Assembly (NCBI RefSeq): GCF_005871185.1
Contig: NZ_SWKN01000006.1
Coordinates: forward strand, 522,014-586,013
Length of the DNA stretch: 64,000 nucleotides
Origin: Limnobacter alexandrii
GTDB lineage: Bacteria > Pseudomonadota > Gammaproteobacteria > Burkholderiales > Burkholderiaceae_B
Direction: 5' to 3'
Shown: in pieces, positions 21,540-33,476 of the stretch
Position numbering within the stretch: the stretch's first letter is position 1
Layout of the letters: each line of letters starts with the position of its first letter
Program-made: the position numbers and the translations under genes
The notes under the pieces: generated by a model
What the model saw: only the letters and a program-made list of their open reading frames with translations
What the model was told of the DNA's origin: nothing
The model's database searches: none

Positions 21540-22214
21540 ATGAACCCCAACGCTGTACTTTTAATTGAAGATCATCCACTGGTGTCCATGATGCTGGCCG
21601 ACATGCTGACCGAACATGCGCCAGACCTGAGTGTGCTCAAAGTGCCAACCATTCAGGCCAGCGAGCAATACATCCATGAGAATCCTCGCCTGGTGATTTT
21701 CGATTTGAACCTGCCGGACTGCGAAGGTGTAAATTCGGCCCAGCGTGTGCGCGATCTGTTTCCGTTCTCACAACTGCTGGCATTCACTGGCACCACTCAC
21801 GACGATATTCTGCAAGAACTGGCGCAGATGGAAATACCCTGTGTGCGCAAATCTGCCGACTACCATGAATTGTTGGATGCGGTCATGAAAGGCCTGATGG
21901 CCACTGGTGTGAGCTGCCAGGAAGGCATGAATGCGGACAAAATGAAATCCAAAAATGAATTTCAGTCCAACATCATTGCCCCCGGGTCGAAGAAACCACT
22001 GACCTGGCGCCAGGTGGAAATCATGCGCCGCATTGCTGTGGGCATGACCGCGAAGGAAGCGGCTCGAGACATGAATTTGAGTCCCGAGACGGTTCGTGCC
22101 CACATGCGCGAAGTCCTTGTTAGACTAGGCGCTCAGAATCGAGCCCATGCCGTGTCAATTTTCACCAAGGCAGAGCGACAATCGCGGTTACTAGAAGAAG
22201 CGCAAAGTCATTAA
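21540..22214 (+). CDS. NarL/LuxR-type response regulator (copy 1 of a three-member subfamily)
   Basis: 224 residues from the ATG at 21540, with GGGAGG seven bases upstream. The receiver has LLIEDHPLVSMML, phosphoacceptor Asp55 (IFDLNLPD) and the switch Lys (VRKSAD). After a linker with QSNIIAPG comes a LuxR/NarL helix-turn-helix (LTWRQVEIMRRIAVGMTAKE, SPETVRAHMREVLVRL). It lies 36 bases upstream of the hybrid kinase, so it is probably co-transcribed with it and its phosphorelay target. Confidence 0.9.
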   Translation: MNPNAVLLIEDHPLVSMMLADMLTEHAPDLSVLKVPTIQASEQYIHENPRLVIFDLNLPDCEGVNSAQRVRDLFPFSQLLAFTGTTHDDILQELAQMEIPCVRKSADYHELLDAVMKGLMATGVSCQEGMNADKMKSKNEFQSNIIAPGSKKPLTWRQVEIMRRIAVGMTAKEAARDMNLSPETVRAHMREVLVRLGAQNRAHAVSIFTKAERQSRLLEEAQSH

Positions 22215-22250
22215 GCCAGGGCCGAACAATTCCAATAACAAGGCTGGCCC

Positions 22251-25247
<2,997 letters not shown>

Positions 25248-25351
25248 TTAAAGCCGTGCACAAGTAATTGTGTTCATACTCGGCATGTCTTACACTGAGT
25301 TCACAAGATTTAACAAAATAAAAAGTTCCTAGTAGTCGTGGTGTCAAGAAC

Positions 25352-25358
25352 TTACCCA
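25352..25358 (+). promoter_or_regulatory. TTACCCA half-site upstream of the PBP-like gene
   Basis: TTACCCA lies about 30 bases before the GTG at 25389, flanked by two copies of AGTAGTC (25331 and 25360). It matches the TACC half-sites seen elsewhere in the signalling island. This is weak evidence by itself. Confidence 0.25.
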
Positions 25359-25388
25359 AAGTAGTCAAAGTATTTTCAAGGGTTTGAC

Positions 25389-25841
25389 GTGAAACATTTT
25401 TTGCATTCAGTGATTACCAGCCTCGCGTTGTTGACGATGGTCGGTGCCCCCGGCGTGGCTCACGCCGAAGTGGTACTGGTGGGTTCCAGCAGCATTCACT
25501 TCAATGAAATTTCCAAAACAAAGCTGCGTGATTTGTACACCGGCCAAAGCCAGGCTGTTGGCGATTCCGCTGTGCTTGTGATTGATCGGCACGATGAGTT
25601 CGGGGAAAGAAGCCGGTTTATTTCAGGCACGCTTGGCTTCACCACCGAAGAGTTCCTCACTGTCCAGCGACTTCTGGAATGCATTGGGATCAGCAAAGCG
25701 CCCACAGTTGCGCGCGACAGCCAACACATGATCGACTTGCTGGCCAACAACACCAACGCACTGGGCTACCTTACCCGAAAGGAGTTGCAAGGCAATCCAA
25801 CGAGGTCTAAATTAAAGCTCATCAAGGTACTGGCCGAATAG
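25389..25841 (+). CDS. Small PBP-like periplasmic protein (PstS-type domain)
   Basis: 150 residues from a GTG at 25389, with AAGGG seven bases upstream. A signal peptide ends at about AHA|EVVL. The mature part has features of the PBP-like domain PF12849: NEISKTKLRDLYTGQ, then VLVIDRHDEFGERSRF and ALGYLTRKEL. Only one lobe's worth of sequence is present, as in many short phosphate-binding-like proteins next to sensor genes. No transporter genes accompany it, so a sensory role with the kinase upstream is likelier than import. Confidence 0.75.
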   Translation: MKHFLHSVITSLALLTMVGAPGVAHAEVVLVGSSSIHFNEISKTKLRDLYTGQSQAVGDSAVLVIDRHDEFGERSRFISGTLGFTTEEFLTVQRLLECIGISKAPTVARDSQHMIDLLANNTNALGYLTRKELQGNPTRSKLKLIKVLAE

Positions 25842-25860
25842 CTGGCCGAACAAGCGAAAC

Positions 25861-26460
25861 ATGGACAAGCTCAACGCGATGTTTGAATGCAGAAAACGGC
25901 TACCCTACCTTGGCTTGCTGTTCATCGTGCTGCTATTTGCAGGCACCCGCGCCCATGCATTTTGCGCAGGTACCTTGATCAAGGAAATCAAGGCCATCGC
26001 CAGCAACCCCGAGGTCATTGAGGCCGTCAAAGCATCCAATGCACGCCAGCTCACCAAAGCCCAAGTCATGGAGCTGGATGAGAAATGGATCAAACTAAAC
26101 GGACGTCTACCCGAAGCAGAGCAGATCAAAAAGTCCAACGTGTCCACGCTGCTCAATACGGAGATGAACAAACAGAGTTATTTCAAAGAAGCCATCCTGA
26201 CGGGCAACCAGGGCGAGACGGTGGCAATGAACATAGTGACCAGCGACTACTGGCAAGGCGACGAGGAAAAATTCACCGCTGTTTTCGACACCAACTTGCC
26301 CTCGAGAAAACCCGATGCGCACATCTCCAGAGCCCGCTGGGACGACAGCACCAAAGCCATGATCGCGCAGGTTAGCGTGCCTGTATACGATGGGGACATC
26401 ATGGTAGGTACATTGACAGTGGGTGTGGACTTGAAACGCGTACCCCACACCAACCATTGA
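25861..26460 (+). CDS. Free-standing periplasmic cache (PDC-type) domain protein, copy 1
   Basis: 199 residues. An N-terminal signal peptide (LGLLFIVLLFAGTRAHA) is followed by a single cache/PDC-like domain with [11 protein letters not shown] and a C-terminal SVPVYDGDIMVGTLTVGV. No second membrane helix or output domain is present, so the domain is released to the periplasm. It is 20 bases after the PBP-like gene and downstream of the hybrid kinase. A paralogue at 57969-58520 has the same motifs and precedes a chemoreceptor gene. It could be a soluble ligand-binding accessory; the ligand is unknown. Confidence 0.8.
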   Translation: MDKLNAMFECRKRLPYLGLLFIVLLFAGTRAHAFCAGTLIKEIKAIASNPEVIEAVKASNARQLTKAQVMELDEKWIKLNGRLPEAEQIKKSNVSTLLNTEMNKQSYFKEAILTGNQGETVAMNIVTSDYWQGDEEKFTAVFDTNLPSRKPDAHISRARWDDSTKAMIAQVSVPVYDGDIMVGTLTVGVDLKRVPHTNH

Positions 26461-26467
26461 CGCTGAA

Positions 26468-27124
26468 TTAATCGTTCTGCTTCATCTTCACACTGCGTTC
26501 TGCTTTCAGAAACACATTCACCGCCTGCGCCTTGTTCGACACTTCCAGGCGTTTGAAAATTTCCCGAATGTGACCCCGCACGGTTTCCGGACTCAGCCCG
26601 ATTCGTTGCGCCACCATTTTTGCAGACAAGCCTTCTGCGGTCATTCGCATGATTTCCACCTGTCGCCAGGTCAACGGCTTCGCGCCTGGATAGGCCACGA
26701 TGTTCGATTGATGCTCGTTGGCAGGGGCGCTGTCTGACGAAGTGCGATTCAATATGCCGGACTTGAAAAGTACGGACTCAATTTCATGGGCCAAGGCCGA
26801 CTGGCTGCAGGTTTTTTCGATCACCGAATAACCCGACTGAGCAGCCCTGGCTTGTATGGATTCATTGACAAAACCCGTGTAGATCAAGCCACACACATTG
26901 GGAAACATGGAATCTAGCCAATCAATAGTTTCCTGCCCCTTGGAATCAACCAAGGTCAGATCAAAAATAATCAGGTCAGGTTTTTCAAACAAGTGCTCGC
27001 GGGCTTGAACCAGGCTGGTTGCAACATGAATTTGAGTGTGTGGCGCCATGTCTTTGCACACATCCTCGATCACCATGGAGATCAGTGGGTGATCTTCAAG
27101 CACCAATATTTTTTGATTTTTCAT
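26468..27124 (-). CDS. NarL/LuxR-type response regulator (copy 2)
   Basis: 218 residues from the ATG at 27124; an earlier frame reaches 27187. The receiver has LVLEDHPLISMVI, Asp55 (IFDLTLVD) and the switch Lys (IEKTCS). The linker has QSNIVAYPGAKP and the helix-turn-helix LTWRQVEIMRMTAEGLSAK with SPETVRGHIREIFKRL. It is very close to copies 1 and 3. It faces the cache gene, eight bases away. No good ribosome site is visible. Upstream are a G7 tract (27248-27254) and AGGGTAA (27194). Confidence 0.88.
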   Translation of the reverse strand: MKNQKILVLEDHPLISMVIEDVCKDMAPHTQIHVATSLVQAREHLFEKPDLIIFDLTLVDSKGQETIDWLDSMFPNVCGLIYTGFVNESIQARAAQSGYSVIEKTCSQSALAHEIESVLFKSGILNRTSSDSAPANEHQSNIVAYPGAKPLTWRQVEIMRMTAEGLSAKMVAQRIGLSPETVRGHIREIFKRLEVSNKAQAVNVFLKAERSVKMKQND

Positions 27125-27348
27125 TGTTCGCAGGCTAAGTGATGCACACAGGACCTTGAGGTCTCTTCTTCCACCTGAAGAGTACATGAATTCAGGGTAA
27201 CAATTAAGCCCGCATTTTGCCTTTTTTTACAAAGGGTTCCGCATTTCGGGGGGGCATCACAAACAAGCATCCTCATTTCACGGAATGGGCAGGAATTTTT
27301 AACTCCGTAAGATGAATTCATAGCGAATCTTTTGCGGAGCAAGACATC

Positions 27349-27750
27349 ATGACAATTGCACTGGTCCAACACCACCAACACGACCATGAACCACTTTATT
27401 TCCGCCAATCGGAAGCAAGGGTCACCATGGAACTGGACAATGTGGCGCACGGCTTGAAACATTTTGCCCAACAACTGCGCAAAACCGGTTCCGTCCAGGC
27501 ACGCTTTGCCTTGGTGGTTCAGCTAAAAACCTGGGCACTGAACAAGCCTACCCTGCAAACCCTGATGACCCAATACCTTGACGAAGTAGAACGCACACAG
27601 CAAGTGGTTCACCTCGACCCGGAAAGCCATCAGGAATCGATTGAATCGCTGTGCGAACAACTGGTGTTTTTAAGTGCGGTGTTTGAACAGGAATCGGAGT
27701 TGATCGACCAGATGGCTTTTGCCGACCCGCAATTGATATTGTGCGACTAA
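27349..27750 (+). CDS. Hypothetical helical protein
   Basis: 133 residues, acidic, predicted mostly helical, with no signal peptide or membrane helix. The N-terminus is His-rich (HHQHDHE). An internal ATG at 27427 has a better ribosome site (AAGGG at seven bases), so the true protein may be about 107 residues. I do not recognise a family. It lies between the second response regulator (divergent) and mnmE (convergent). Confidence 0.55.
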   Translation: MTIALVQHHQHDHEPLYFRQSEARVTMELDNVAHGLKHFAQQLRKTGSVQARFALVVQLKTWALNKPTLQTLMTQYLDEVERTQQVVHLDPESHQESIESLCEQLVFLSAVFEQESELIDQMAFADPQLILCD

Positions 27751-27756
27751 AGAAAC

Positions 27757-29136
27757 TTACTTGCCGATACAAAACCGGCTGAAAATCAAACCCAGCAGAT
27801 CATCGGGCAACATACGCCCGGTGATCTCTCCCAGAGCATCATGCGCAAGGCGCAGCTCCTCGGCAAACAAATCCAGAATTCGATCATCCTGTTGCGCAAA
27901 CTCATGCGCAACGGCCAAATGTTGACCACACACCATCAAGGCATCCACATGGCGCTGGCGTGCCATGAAACCATGATCTGGCGTGTGGGCAATGCCCACC
28001 TTGGCCAAGATGGCATCTTTCAACAATTCCAGCCCCTGACCATTCTTGGCAGAAACCGGCAACACATCTGGTGGCAACTGCGGTAACTCAGGCAGCAAAT
28101 CAACCTTGTTCAACACCGTGATGGTGGGCAAATGAACGGGGAATTCAAGATGTGTATCCAGCGCATTCAGAGGCCACTGTGTGGAGTCCTGAAGGATCAA
28201 CAACAAATCGGCTTCTTCCACCGATTTTCGAGTTCGCTCAATACCAATTCTTTCGACTTCGTCCACGGTATCGCGCAAGCCCGCAGTGTCGACCAGCACC
28301 AATGGAATGCCGCGAATGTTTAATTCCTGTTTGATCCTGTCACGCGTAGTGCCCGCAATGGCAGACACAATCGCCACTTCCTCGCCAGCCAAAGCATTGA
28401 GCAAACTCGATTTGCCAACATTGGGCTCGCCCACCAGCACAATTTGCAGGCCATCGCGAAACTTCACGCCTTCTTGTGCCGCGCCCAGCAACTGATTGTG
28501 CGCATTCAAAATGCCAGCCAATTGCCCCTTGGCGTCGGCTTTTTCAAGAAACTCGATTTCCTCTTCCGGAAAATCGAGCGTGGCCTCGAGCAACAAACGC
28601 AAATGCACAATGCGATCGGCCAGTTCATTCACCTGTTTCGAGAAGACACCACTGAGCGATGCCGCCGCCGCTTTGGCTGTGGCCATGGAACCAGCGTCAA
28701 TCAAATCAGCCACCGCTTCAGCCTGGGCCAAGTCCAGTTTGTCGTTTAAAAACGCGCGCTGTGTGAATTCACCGGGCATGGCATGCCGCAAAGGAATTTC
28801 CAGCTGCCGGGCAACCGCCAAAGCGTGCGCAACGACACCTTGCAACACAGCCTGACCACCATGGCCTTGAAACTCCAGCACATGCTCGCCTGTGAACGAC
28901 GCTGGCGCATTGAATAACAAAGCGATGCCTTCGTCGATGGCATGTTGTTCAAAGTCTCGAAGCGTAAGAAGTGTGGCCAGGCGCGGCTTGGGCAATTTGC
29001 CACAAAACGCCGTGCAAAAGTTGTGAAAATCGGATTGGGATGGAAAAGAAAACCGCACCACCCCCACCCCGCCCTTACCGGGCGCGGTGGCGATGGCCAC
29101 GATGGGATCACCGTGCGGTGGCTGGTGCAGACTCAA
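27757..29136 (-). CDS. mnmE: tRNA uridine-34 GTPase MnmE
   Basis: GTPase partner of MnmG in cmnm5U34 synthesis, 459 residues. The N-terminal folate-binding domain includes PGKGGVGVVRFSF. The G domain has GEPNVGKSS, the DTAG equivalent LVDTAGLRDT, and NKVD. The protein ends in the conserved CIGK. The start is a TTG at 29136 overlapping the yidC end by 29 bases; no ATG or other start fits the family length better. Confidence 0.95.
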   Translation of the reverse strand: MSLHQPPHGDPIVAIATAPGKGGVGVVRFSFPSQSDFHNFCTAFCGKLPKPRLATLLTLRDFEQHAIDEGIALLFNAPASFTGEHVLEFQGHGGQAVLQGVVAHALAVARQLEIPLRHAMPGEFTQRAFLNDKLDLAQAEAVADLIDAGSMATAKAAAASLSGVFSKQVNELADRIVHLRLLLEATLDFPEEEIEFLEKADAKGQLAGILNAHNQLLGAAQEGVKFRDGLQIVLVGEPNVGKSSLLNALAGEEVAIVSAIAGTTRDRIKQELNIRGIPLVLVDTAGLRDTVDEVERIGIERTRKSVEEADLLLILQDSTQWPLNALDTHLEFPVHLPTITVLNKVDLLPELPQLPPDVLPVSAKNGQGLELLKDAILAKVGIAHTPDHGFMARQRHVDALMVCGQHLAVAHEFAQQDDRILDLFAEELRLAHDALGEITGRMLPDDLLGLIFSRFCIGK

Positions 29137-30808
29137 TTTGACGTGTAATCACCCATTGCTGGGCAATGGACAAGATGTTGTTGACAACCCAGTACAAGAC
29201 CAAACCAGCCGGGAAGAAAATGAACATGACCGAGAACACCAAAGGCATGATCATCATGATTTTCGCCTGCACAGGATCGGGCGGTGTTGGGTTCAACTTG
29301 GTTTGAATGAACATGGTGACCGCCATGATCACCGGCAATATGTAGAAGGGATCGGGTGCGGCCAGGTCAGTAACCCAACCCAACCAGGGTGCATTGCGCA
29401 TTTCCACGCTGGCCAGCAACACCCAATACAAAGCAATAAACACGGGGATCTGAATCAGGATGGGCATGCAACCGCCCAGTGGGTTGATCTTTTCGCGCTT
29501 GTACATTTCCATCATGGCGCGCTGAAAGCCCATTTTGTCATCGCCATATTGCTCTTTCAGCTTTTGCATGCGCGGGCCCACCTTGCGCATTTTGGCCATC
29601 GACTTGTAACTGGCCGCCGACAAGGGGAAAAACACAAGTTTGATCAAGATGGTAAGCACCACGATCGCCCAGCCCCAGTTTCCAACAAAACCATGAATTT
29701 TTTCCAGCAGCCAGTAAATCGGCTGGGCAATTACTGTTAACCAGCCATAATCCACCACCAGATCCAGACCAGGAGACAAGGCCTCCAGCACGCGCTGGTC
29801 TTGAGGGCCTGTGTACAACTTGGCCGTGTACGTTGCGGTTTGCTCAGGTGCCAAGGTACCCAGGCTGCTGACCAAACCGATTGAATACAGATTGGAATCA
29901 ACCTGGCGCGTGTAATTCTCGCGGGGACCGTCTTGACCAACAATTGCCGACACAAAATAATGCTGAATCATGGCCAACCAGCCAGAGTCGGCTGTTTTTA
30001 CATAGTCGGCACTGCGATCGGCGATGTCTTCAAAATCAATTTTCTGATACTTCTTTTCAGGGGTGTAAACCGCAGGACCCGTGAATGTGGCGTACAAGGC
30101 AGAATCACTTTCCAGCGGGTTGCCATCGCGGGTAATTTGAACATAGGCGCTGGGTGAAACTGGCTCAGCATTCAAGTTGCGTGCATTGATCACCATATCA
30201 ATGTCGTAGCGATTTTTGAAAATGGTGTAAGTAGTCGTGTTCTCCAGACCACCGCTGGTGGCTTTAAACACCAATTTCAATTGATCCTGACCGGGTGCAA
30301 ATTCGGTAGAACCCGATACCAACTCGAACAAGGTTCGATGATTAGGCGCATCTGGCACTCCCACCAAGCCTGCCTGACCCAAATAGGTTCGATTCGTGGT
30401 TTGCTCAAACAACTGAACCGGCAATTCAGGATTTTCGGCGGCAGGGTGGTTTAACAACTTTGACGTGATCAGTTGCGCGCCCTGGCTTGAGAACTGCAAT
30501 TCAAGCACATCGGTTTTCACGGTAATTGTTTGAGCAGCAGGTGCGGCCTCCGTGGGGTTTGCCACAATCGCATTTGGATCGGCGGGAACGTTTCCACCAG
30601 TCGGAGCCACGGCCTGAGGCAAGTCATTGGCTGCAGTGGATCCTGTTGATGAATTGCCTGCCTTGGCTTGATCGCCTTTCTCGCTGGTTTGAGCGCCAGT
30701 GCTGAGGCCAAACAGGGTAGGTTTGCCAATAGAAGCCTGATAATTGTCCCACAGCATGATGAGAGACAAACTGAATATCATCAAGAGGACTAGCCTGCGC
30801 GTTTCCAT
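29108..30808 (-). CDS. yidC: Membrane protein insertase YidC
   Basis: 566 residues, Gram-negative YidC. An N-terminal membrane anchor (LVLLMIFSLSLIMLW) is followed by a large periplasmic domain and then the five-helix insertase core (IVVLTILIKLVFFPL, IPVFIALYWVLLASVEMR). It works alone and with SecYEG to insert inner-membrane proteins, including the c subunit of ATP synthase. It is in the run rpmH-rnpA-yidD-yidC-mnmE. Confidence 0.97.
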   Translation of the reverse strand: METRRLVLLMIFSLSLIMLWDNYQASIGKPTLFGLSTGAQTSEKGDQAKAGNSSTGSTAANDLPQAVAPTGGNVPADPNAIVANPTEAAPAAQTITVKTDVLELQFSSQGAQLITSKLLNHPAAENPELPVQLFEQTTNRTYLGQAGLVGVPDAPNHRTLFELVSGSTEFAPGQDQLKLVFKATSGGLENTTTYTIFKNRYDIDMVINARNLNAEPVSPSAYVQITRDGNPLESDSALYATFTGPAVYTPEKKYQKIDFEDIADRSADYVKTADSGWLAMIQHYFVSAIVGQDGPRENYTRQVDSNLYSIGLVSSLGTLAPEQTATYTAKLYTGPQDQRVLEALSPGLDLVVDYGWLTVIAQPIYWLLEKIHGFVGNWGWAIVVLTILIKLVFFPLSAASYKSMAKMRKVGPRMQKLKEQYGDDKMGFQRAMMEMYKREKINPLGGCMPILIQIPVFIALYWVLLASVEMRNAPWLGWVTDLAAPDPFYILPVIMAVTMFIQTKLNPTPPDPVQAKIMMIMPLVFSVMFIFFPAGLVLYWVVNNILSIAQQWVITRQIESAPATAR

Positions 30809-30836
30809 TTAAATCCTTAAATACTAAACTTAGTGA

Positions 30837-31112
30837 CTAAGAGTCGTGACTGGTGCGGCGTGCCTCGGGAACAGGGTCCAGACCGCCAGCATTCCAGGGA
30901 TTGCATCGACAAATGCGGCCAAAAGACAAAGCCGCGCCTTTCCATGCGCCATGAATTTTAACTGCTTCAAGGGCATATTCCGAGCAACTGGGGTAAAAAC
31001 GGCAAGAAGGCGGGAAAAGGGGGCTAACAGCGAGCTGATAACCACGGATCAGTGCTGTGATGGCACGCGCCGTGAGAGATCGTTGAAAAGTTGTTGGAGT
31101 TCTGTCCACCAC
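30837..31112 (-). CDS. yidD: Membrane protein insertion efficiency factor YidD
   Basis: 91 residues from the GTG at 31112. The family core RGYQLAVSPLFPPSCRFYPS with CSEYALEA and CRCNPWNAGG is complete. The start overlaps the rnpA end by 64 bases; the exact start is uncertain because no ATG lies before RGYQL. It helps YidC-dependent insertion. Confidence 0.92.
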   Translation of the reverse strand: MVDRTPTTFQRSLTARAITALIRGYQLAVSPLFPPSCRFYPSCSEYALEAVKIHGAWKGAALSFGRICRCNPWNAGGLDPVPEARRTSHDS

Positions 31113-31417
31113 GCCGCTCGATCTGAATGACCTACTGCACTCACTGGTTTGCTCAAGCGAACCAGAAATTTGCCTTGGTAGTTACCCAGTGCTTCCTGGC
31201 AGGCGTGGCGAATCAGGCGTTTCAGCGTGTTTCGATCCACGGCCCGTTTGGCCAAGCGTTTGGGAATCAGTATTCCGAACTGCGGTGGGGTGTCTTCGAA
31301 CAATGCGTGCAGCATCAAACGATCTGTTTTGGCCACTGGCCTGGTTTTTAACAGGCCACCGAATGTTTCAGATCGAGTAATTTTTGTCGCATGCGACCCG
31401 GAACCCACCCTGTGCAA
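31049..31417 (-). CDS. rnpA: Ribonuclease P protein component
   Basis: Protein subunit of RNase P, which matures tRNA 5' ends. 122 residues from a TTG at 31417, or 119 from a GTG at 31408. The RNR motif is KRAVDRNTLKRLIRHAC. FGILIPKRLAKR is also typical. It is downstream of rpmH as in most bacteria. Confidence 0.92.
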   Translation of the reverse strand: MHRVGSGSHATKITRSETFGGLLKTRPVAKTDRLMLHALFEDTPPQFGILIPKRLAKRAVDRNTLKRLIRHACQEALGNYQGKFLVRLSKPVSAVGHSDRAAWWTELQQLFNDLSRRVPSQH

Positions 31418-31441
31418 TTCAGAATGTTCAAAGTACCGGGC

Positions 31442-31576
31442 TTAAACGGACAGACGTGCACGGCCTTTGGAGCGACGTGCGCGCAGCACGGCACGACCAC
31501 CACGGGTGCGTGAACGTACCAAAAAGCCGTGTGTTCTTTGACGGCGAACTTTAGAAGGTTGATAAGTGCGTTTCAT
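31442..31576 (-). CDS. rpmH: 50S ribosomal protein L34
   Basis: 44 residues, starting [20 protein letters not shown] and ending in the basic tail [13 protein letters not shown], identical in plan to L34 of other bacteria. It is the first gene of the minus-strand run away from oriC, divergent from dnaA. Confidence 0.97.
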   Translation of the reverse strand: MKRTYQPSKVRRQRTHGFLVRSRTRGGRAVLRARRSKGRARLSV

Positions 31577-31700
31577 GGCAAGCCTCTGGCCCACATGGGC
31601 TTAAAATTTGGCGAAAAATAAGTTAAAACTGGTTTGGCCCTTGGTTCGGCAAATTAAGCCTGGCTGACAAAGATCAAAGCGCACACCAAGGGAACCCGAA

Positions 31701-31706
31701 ATTATA
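31701..31706 (-). promoter_or_regulatory. Candidate -10 box for rpmH-rnpA
   Basis: TATAAT on the minus strand, 125 bases upstream of the rpmH start. The -35 region 17 bases upstream (TAGGTT) is poor, so only the -10 is supported. Confidence 0.4.
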
Positions 31707-31856
31707 GAGGCAAACTCAGGAAAAACCTAGAAAAATCTGCAAGTTCGCGTGAAGGCGGTCAATCACTCACTCAATCCGTGGGGGTTTGGATACAATGGAG
31801 CGCTGAGTTTTAATTCCTGCAAAGCAGTTCATCCGAATAATAAGGCTGTTCATAAC

Positions 31857-33248
31857 GTGATTGATCAATTCTGGAACCACTGTGTTGAAGCGCTTCGGAA
31901 GGAAATTCCAGCCCAACAAATCAAGCTGTGGATCGAACCACTCACCGTGGTTGAATTTGATGAAGACACCGCCAGCCTGAGCATGGCTGCTCCCAACCGC
32001 TTCAAACTGGACTGGGTTCTGAATAACTACGGGGGCCGCTTCAATGAATTGGCGACCGAGTTTTTTGGCTGCGACATGGCCATCCAATGGCAAGTGGCCG
32101 CCAAGCAGGCCAGCCCACTGGTTGCCCCACCCCCGGCTTCTGCCAAAAACAACAACGAGGCTGTTACCCAAGGCGCGCCCAAGGTTGCGGCCGTGAAGCG
32201 TGACGAGATTGCTGCCACGGTTTACGAACGTAGCCGCTTGAATCGTGACCTTTGTTTTTCCAATTTTGTGTCGGGCCGTGCCAACCAGCTGGCCAGGGCT
32301 GCCGCTGAACAAGTGGCCTCCAACCCGGGCGTAAGCTACAACCCCCTGTTTTTATACGGCGGCGTGGGCTTGGGTAAAACCCACCTGATTCATTCCATCG
32401 GTAACCGCTTGCTTGAACAAAACCCAAACACTCAAATTCGGTACATTCATGCTGAACAATATGTAAGCGATGTCGTGAAGGCCTATCAAAAGAAGGCTTT
32501 TGAGGAATTCAAGCGCTCGTATTACTCGCTCGACCTGCTGCTGATCGACGATATTCAGTTTTTTGGTGGCAAAAGCCGCACGCAAGAAGAGTTTTTCTAC
32601 GCCTTTGAGCAACTGATTGCCGCCAAAAAACAAATTATCATCACCAGCGACACCTACCCAAAAGACATTCAGGGCATGGATGACCGCCTGATTTCGCGGT
32701 TCAACAGCGGCTTGACCGTGGCCATTGAGCCTCCGGAACTTGAAATGCGGGTGGCCATTCTGCTGAAAAAAGCCGAACAGCAAAAAATACTGTTTTCGGA
32801 AGATGTGGCGTTTTTTGTGGCCAAGCACATGCGAAGCAACATTCGTGAGCTGGAGGGTGCCTTGCGCCGAATCATGGCGTTTGCCAGCTTTCACAACAAG
32901 CCTGTGACCATGGATTTGGTGCGGGAAGCCTTGCGCGACATGATTTCTGTGCATCATGGGCAAGTGTCGGTGGAGAGTATTCAGAAAACCGTGGCCGATT
33001 ACTACAAAATCAAGGTCGCGGACATGTTTTCCAAGCGCAGGCAGGCTCAAATTGTGCTTCCACGCCAGGTGGCGATGTACTTGGCCAAAGAGTTGACCGA
33101 GAAAAGCTATGTCGAAATTGGCGAGTTGTTTGGCGGGCGTGACCACACCACAGTGCTTCATGCGGTGAACAAGATATCGGAATTGCGAAATCAGTCTTCA
33201 GAGTTGAACCATGCGCTGCATGTGCTGGACCAAACGCTGAAGGGTTGA
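31857..33248 (+). CDS. dnaA: Chromosomal replication initiator DnaA
   Basis: 463 residues from a GTG at 31857 (reads [13 protein letters not shown]), which fits the family N-terminus; the open frame extends to 31749 but the extra residues are not DnaA-like. Domain I is followed by a short linker (about residues 85-130). The AAA+ domain has GGVGLGKTH and LLLIDDIQF. The C-terminal box-binding motif is [19 protein letters not shown] -10-like box lies at 31791. The DnaA boxes just downstream mark the origin. Confidence 0.97.
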   Translation: MIDQFWNHCVEALRKEIPAQQIKLWIEPLTVVEFDEDTASLSMAAPNRFKLDWVLNNYGGRFNELATEFFGCDMAIQWQVAAKQASPLVAPPPASAKNNNEAVTQGAPKVAAVKRDEIAATVYERSRLNRDLCFSNFVSGRANQLARAAAEQVASNPGVSYNPLFLYGGVGLGKTHLIHSIGNRLLEQNPNTQIRYIHAEQYVSDVVKAYQKKAFEEFKRSYYSLDLLLIDDIQFFGGKSRTQEEFFYAFEQLIAAKKQIIITSDTYPKDIQGMDDRLISRFNSGLTVAIEPPELEMRVAILLKKAEQQKILFSEDVAFFVAKHMRSNIRELEGALRRIMAFASFHNKPVTMDLVREALRDMISVHHGQVSVESIQKTVADYYKIKVADMFSKRRQAQIVLPRQVAMYLAKELTEKSYVEIGELFGGRDHTTVLHAVNKISELRNQSSELNHALHVLDQTLKG

Positions 33249-33476
33249 TTTAGAATTGTGGATAACTGTGTAACAACCGTGCACAACAATGCGAGTTATC
33301 CACAGAAAAAAAAGAACCCCGGAGAATCGAAAAAAGTTATCCACAGTATGCAGATCGAGTCCCGGAAGTTCTACACCAGTTTTAAAAGAACCTAAGAAGC
33401 TCAATTCAAAGGGGAAAATAGAGTTGTCCACAGAATTGAATCAACTCTATTAACTAATCCTATAAGGAAATATTAA
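33249..33476. other. oriC: Probable replication origin oriC
   Basis: The 228-base dnaA-dnaN gap holds three perfect DnaA boxes (TTATCCACA): 33257-33265 on the minus strand, 33296-33304 and 33337-33345 on the plus strand. A fourth with one change, TTGTCCACA, is at 33424-33432. The end is AT-rich (CTATTAACTAATCCTATAAG) and could be the unwinding element. Genes on the left run mostly leftward and dnaA-dnaN-gyrB rightward, as expected of diverging replication. Confidence 0.85.
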
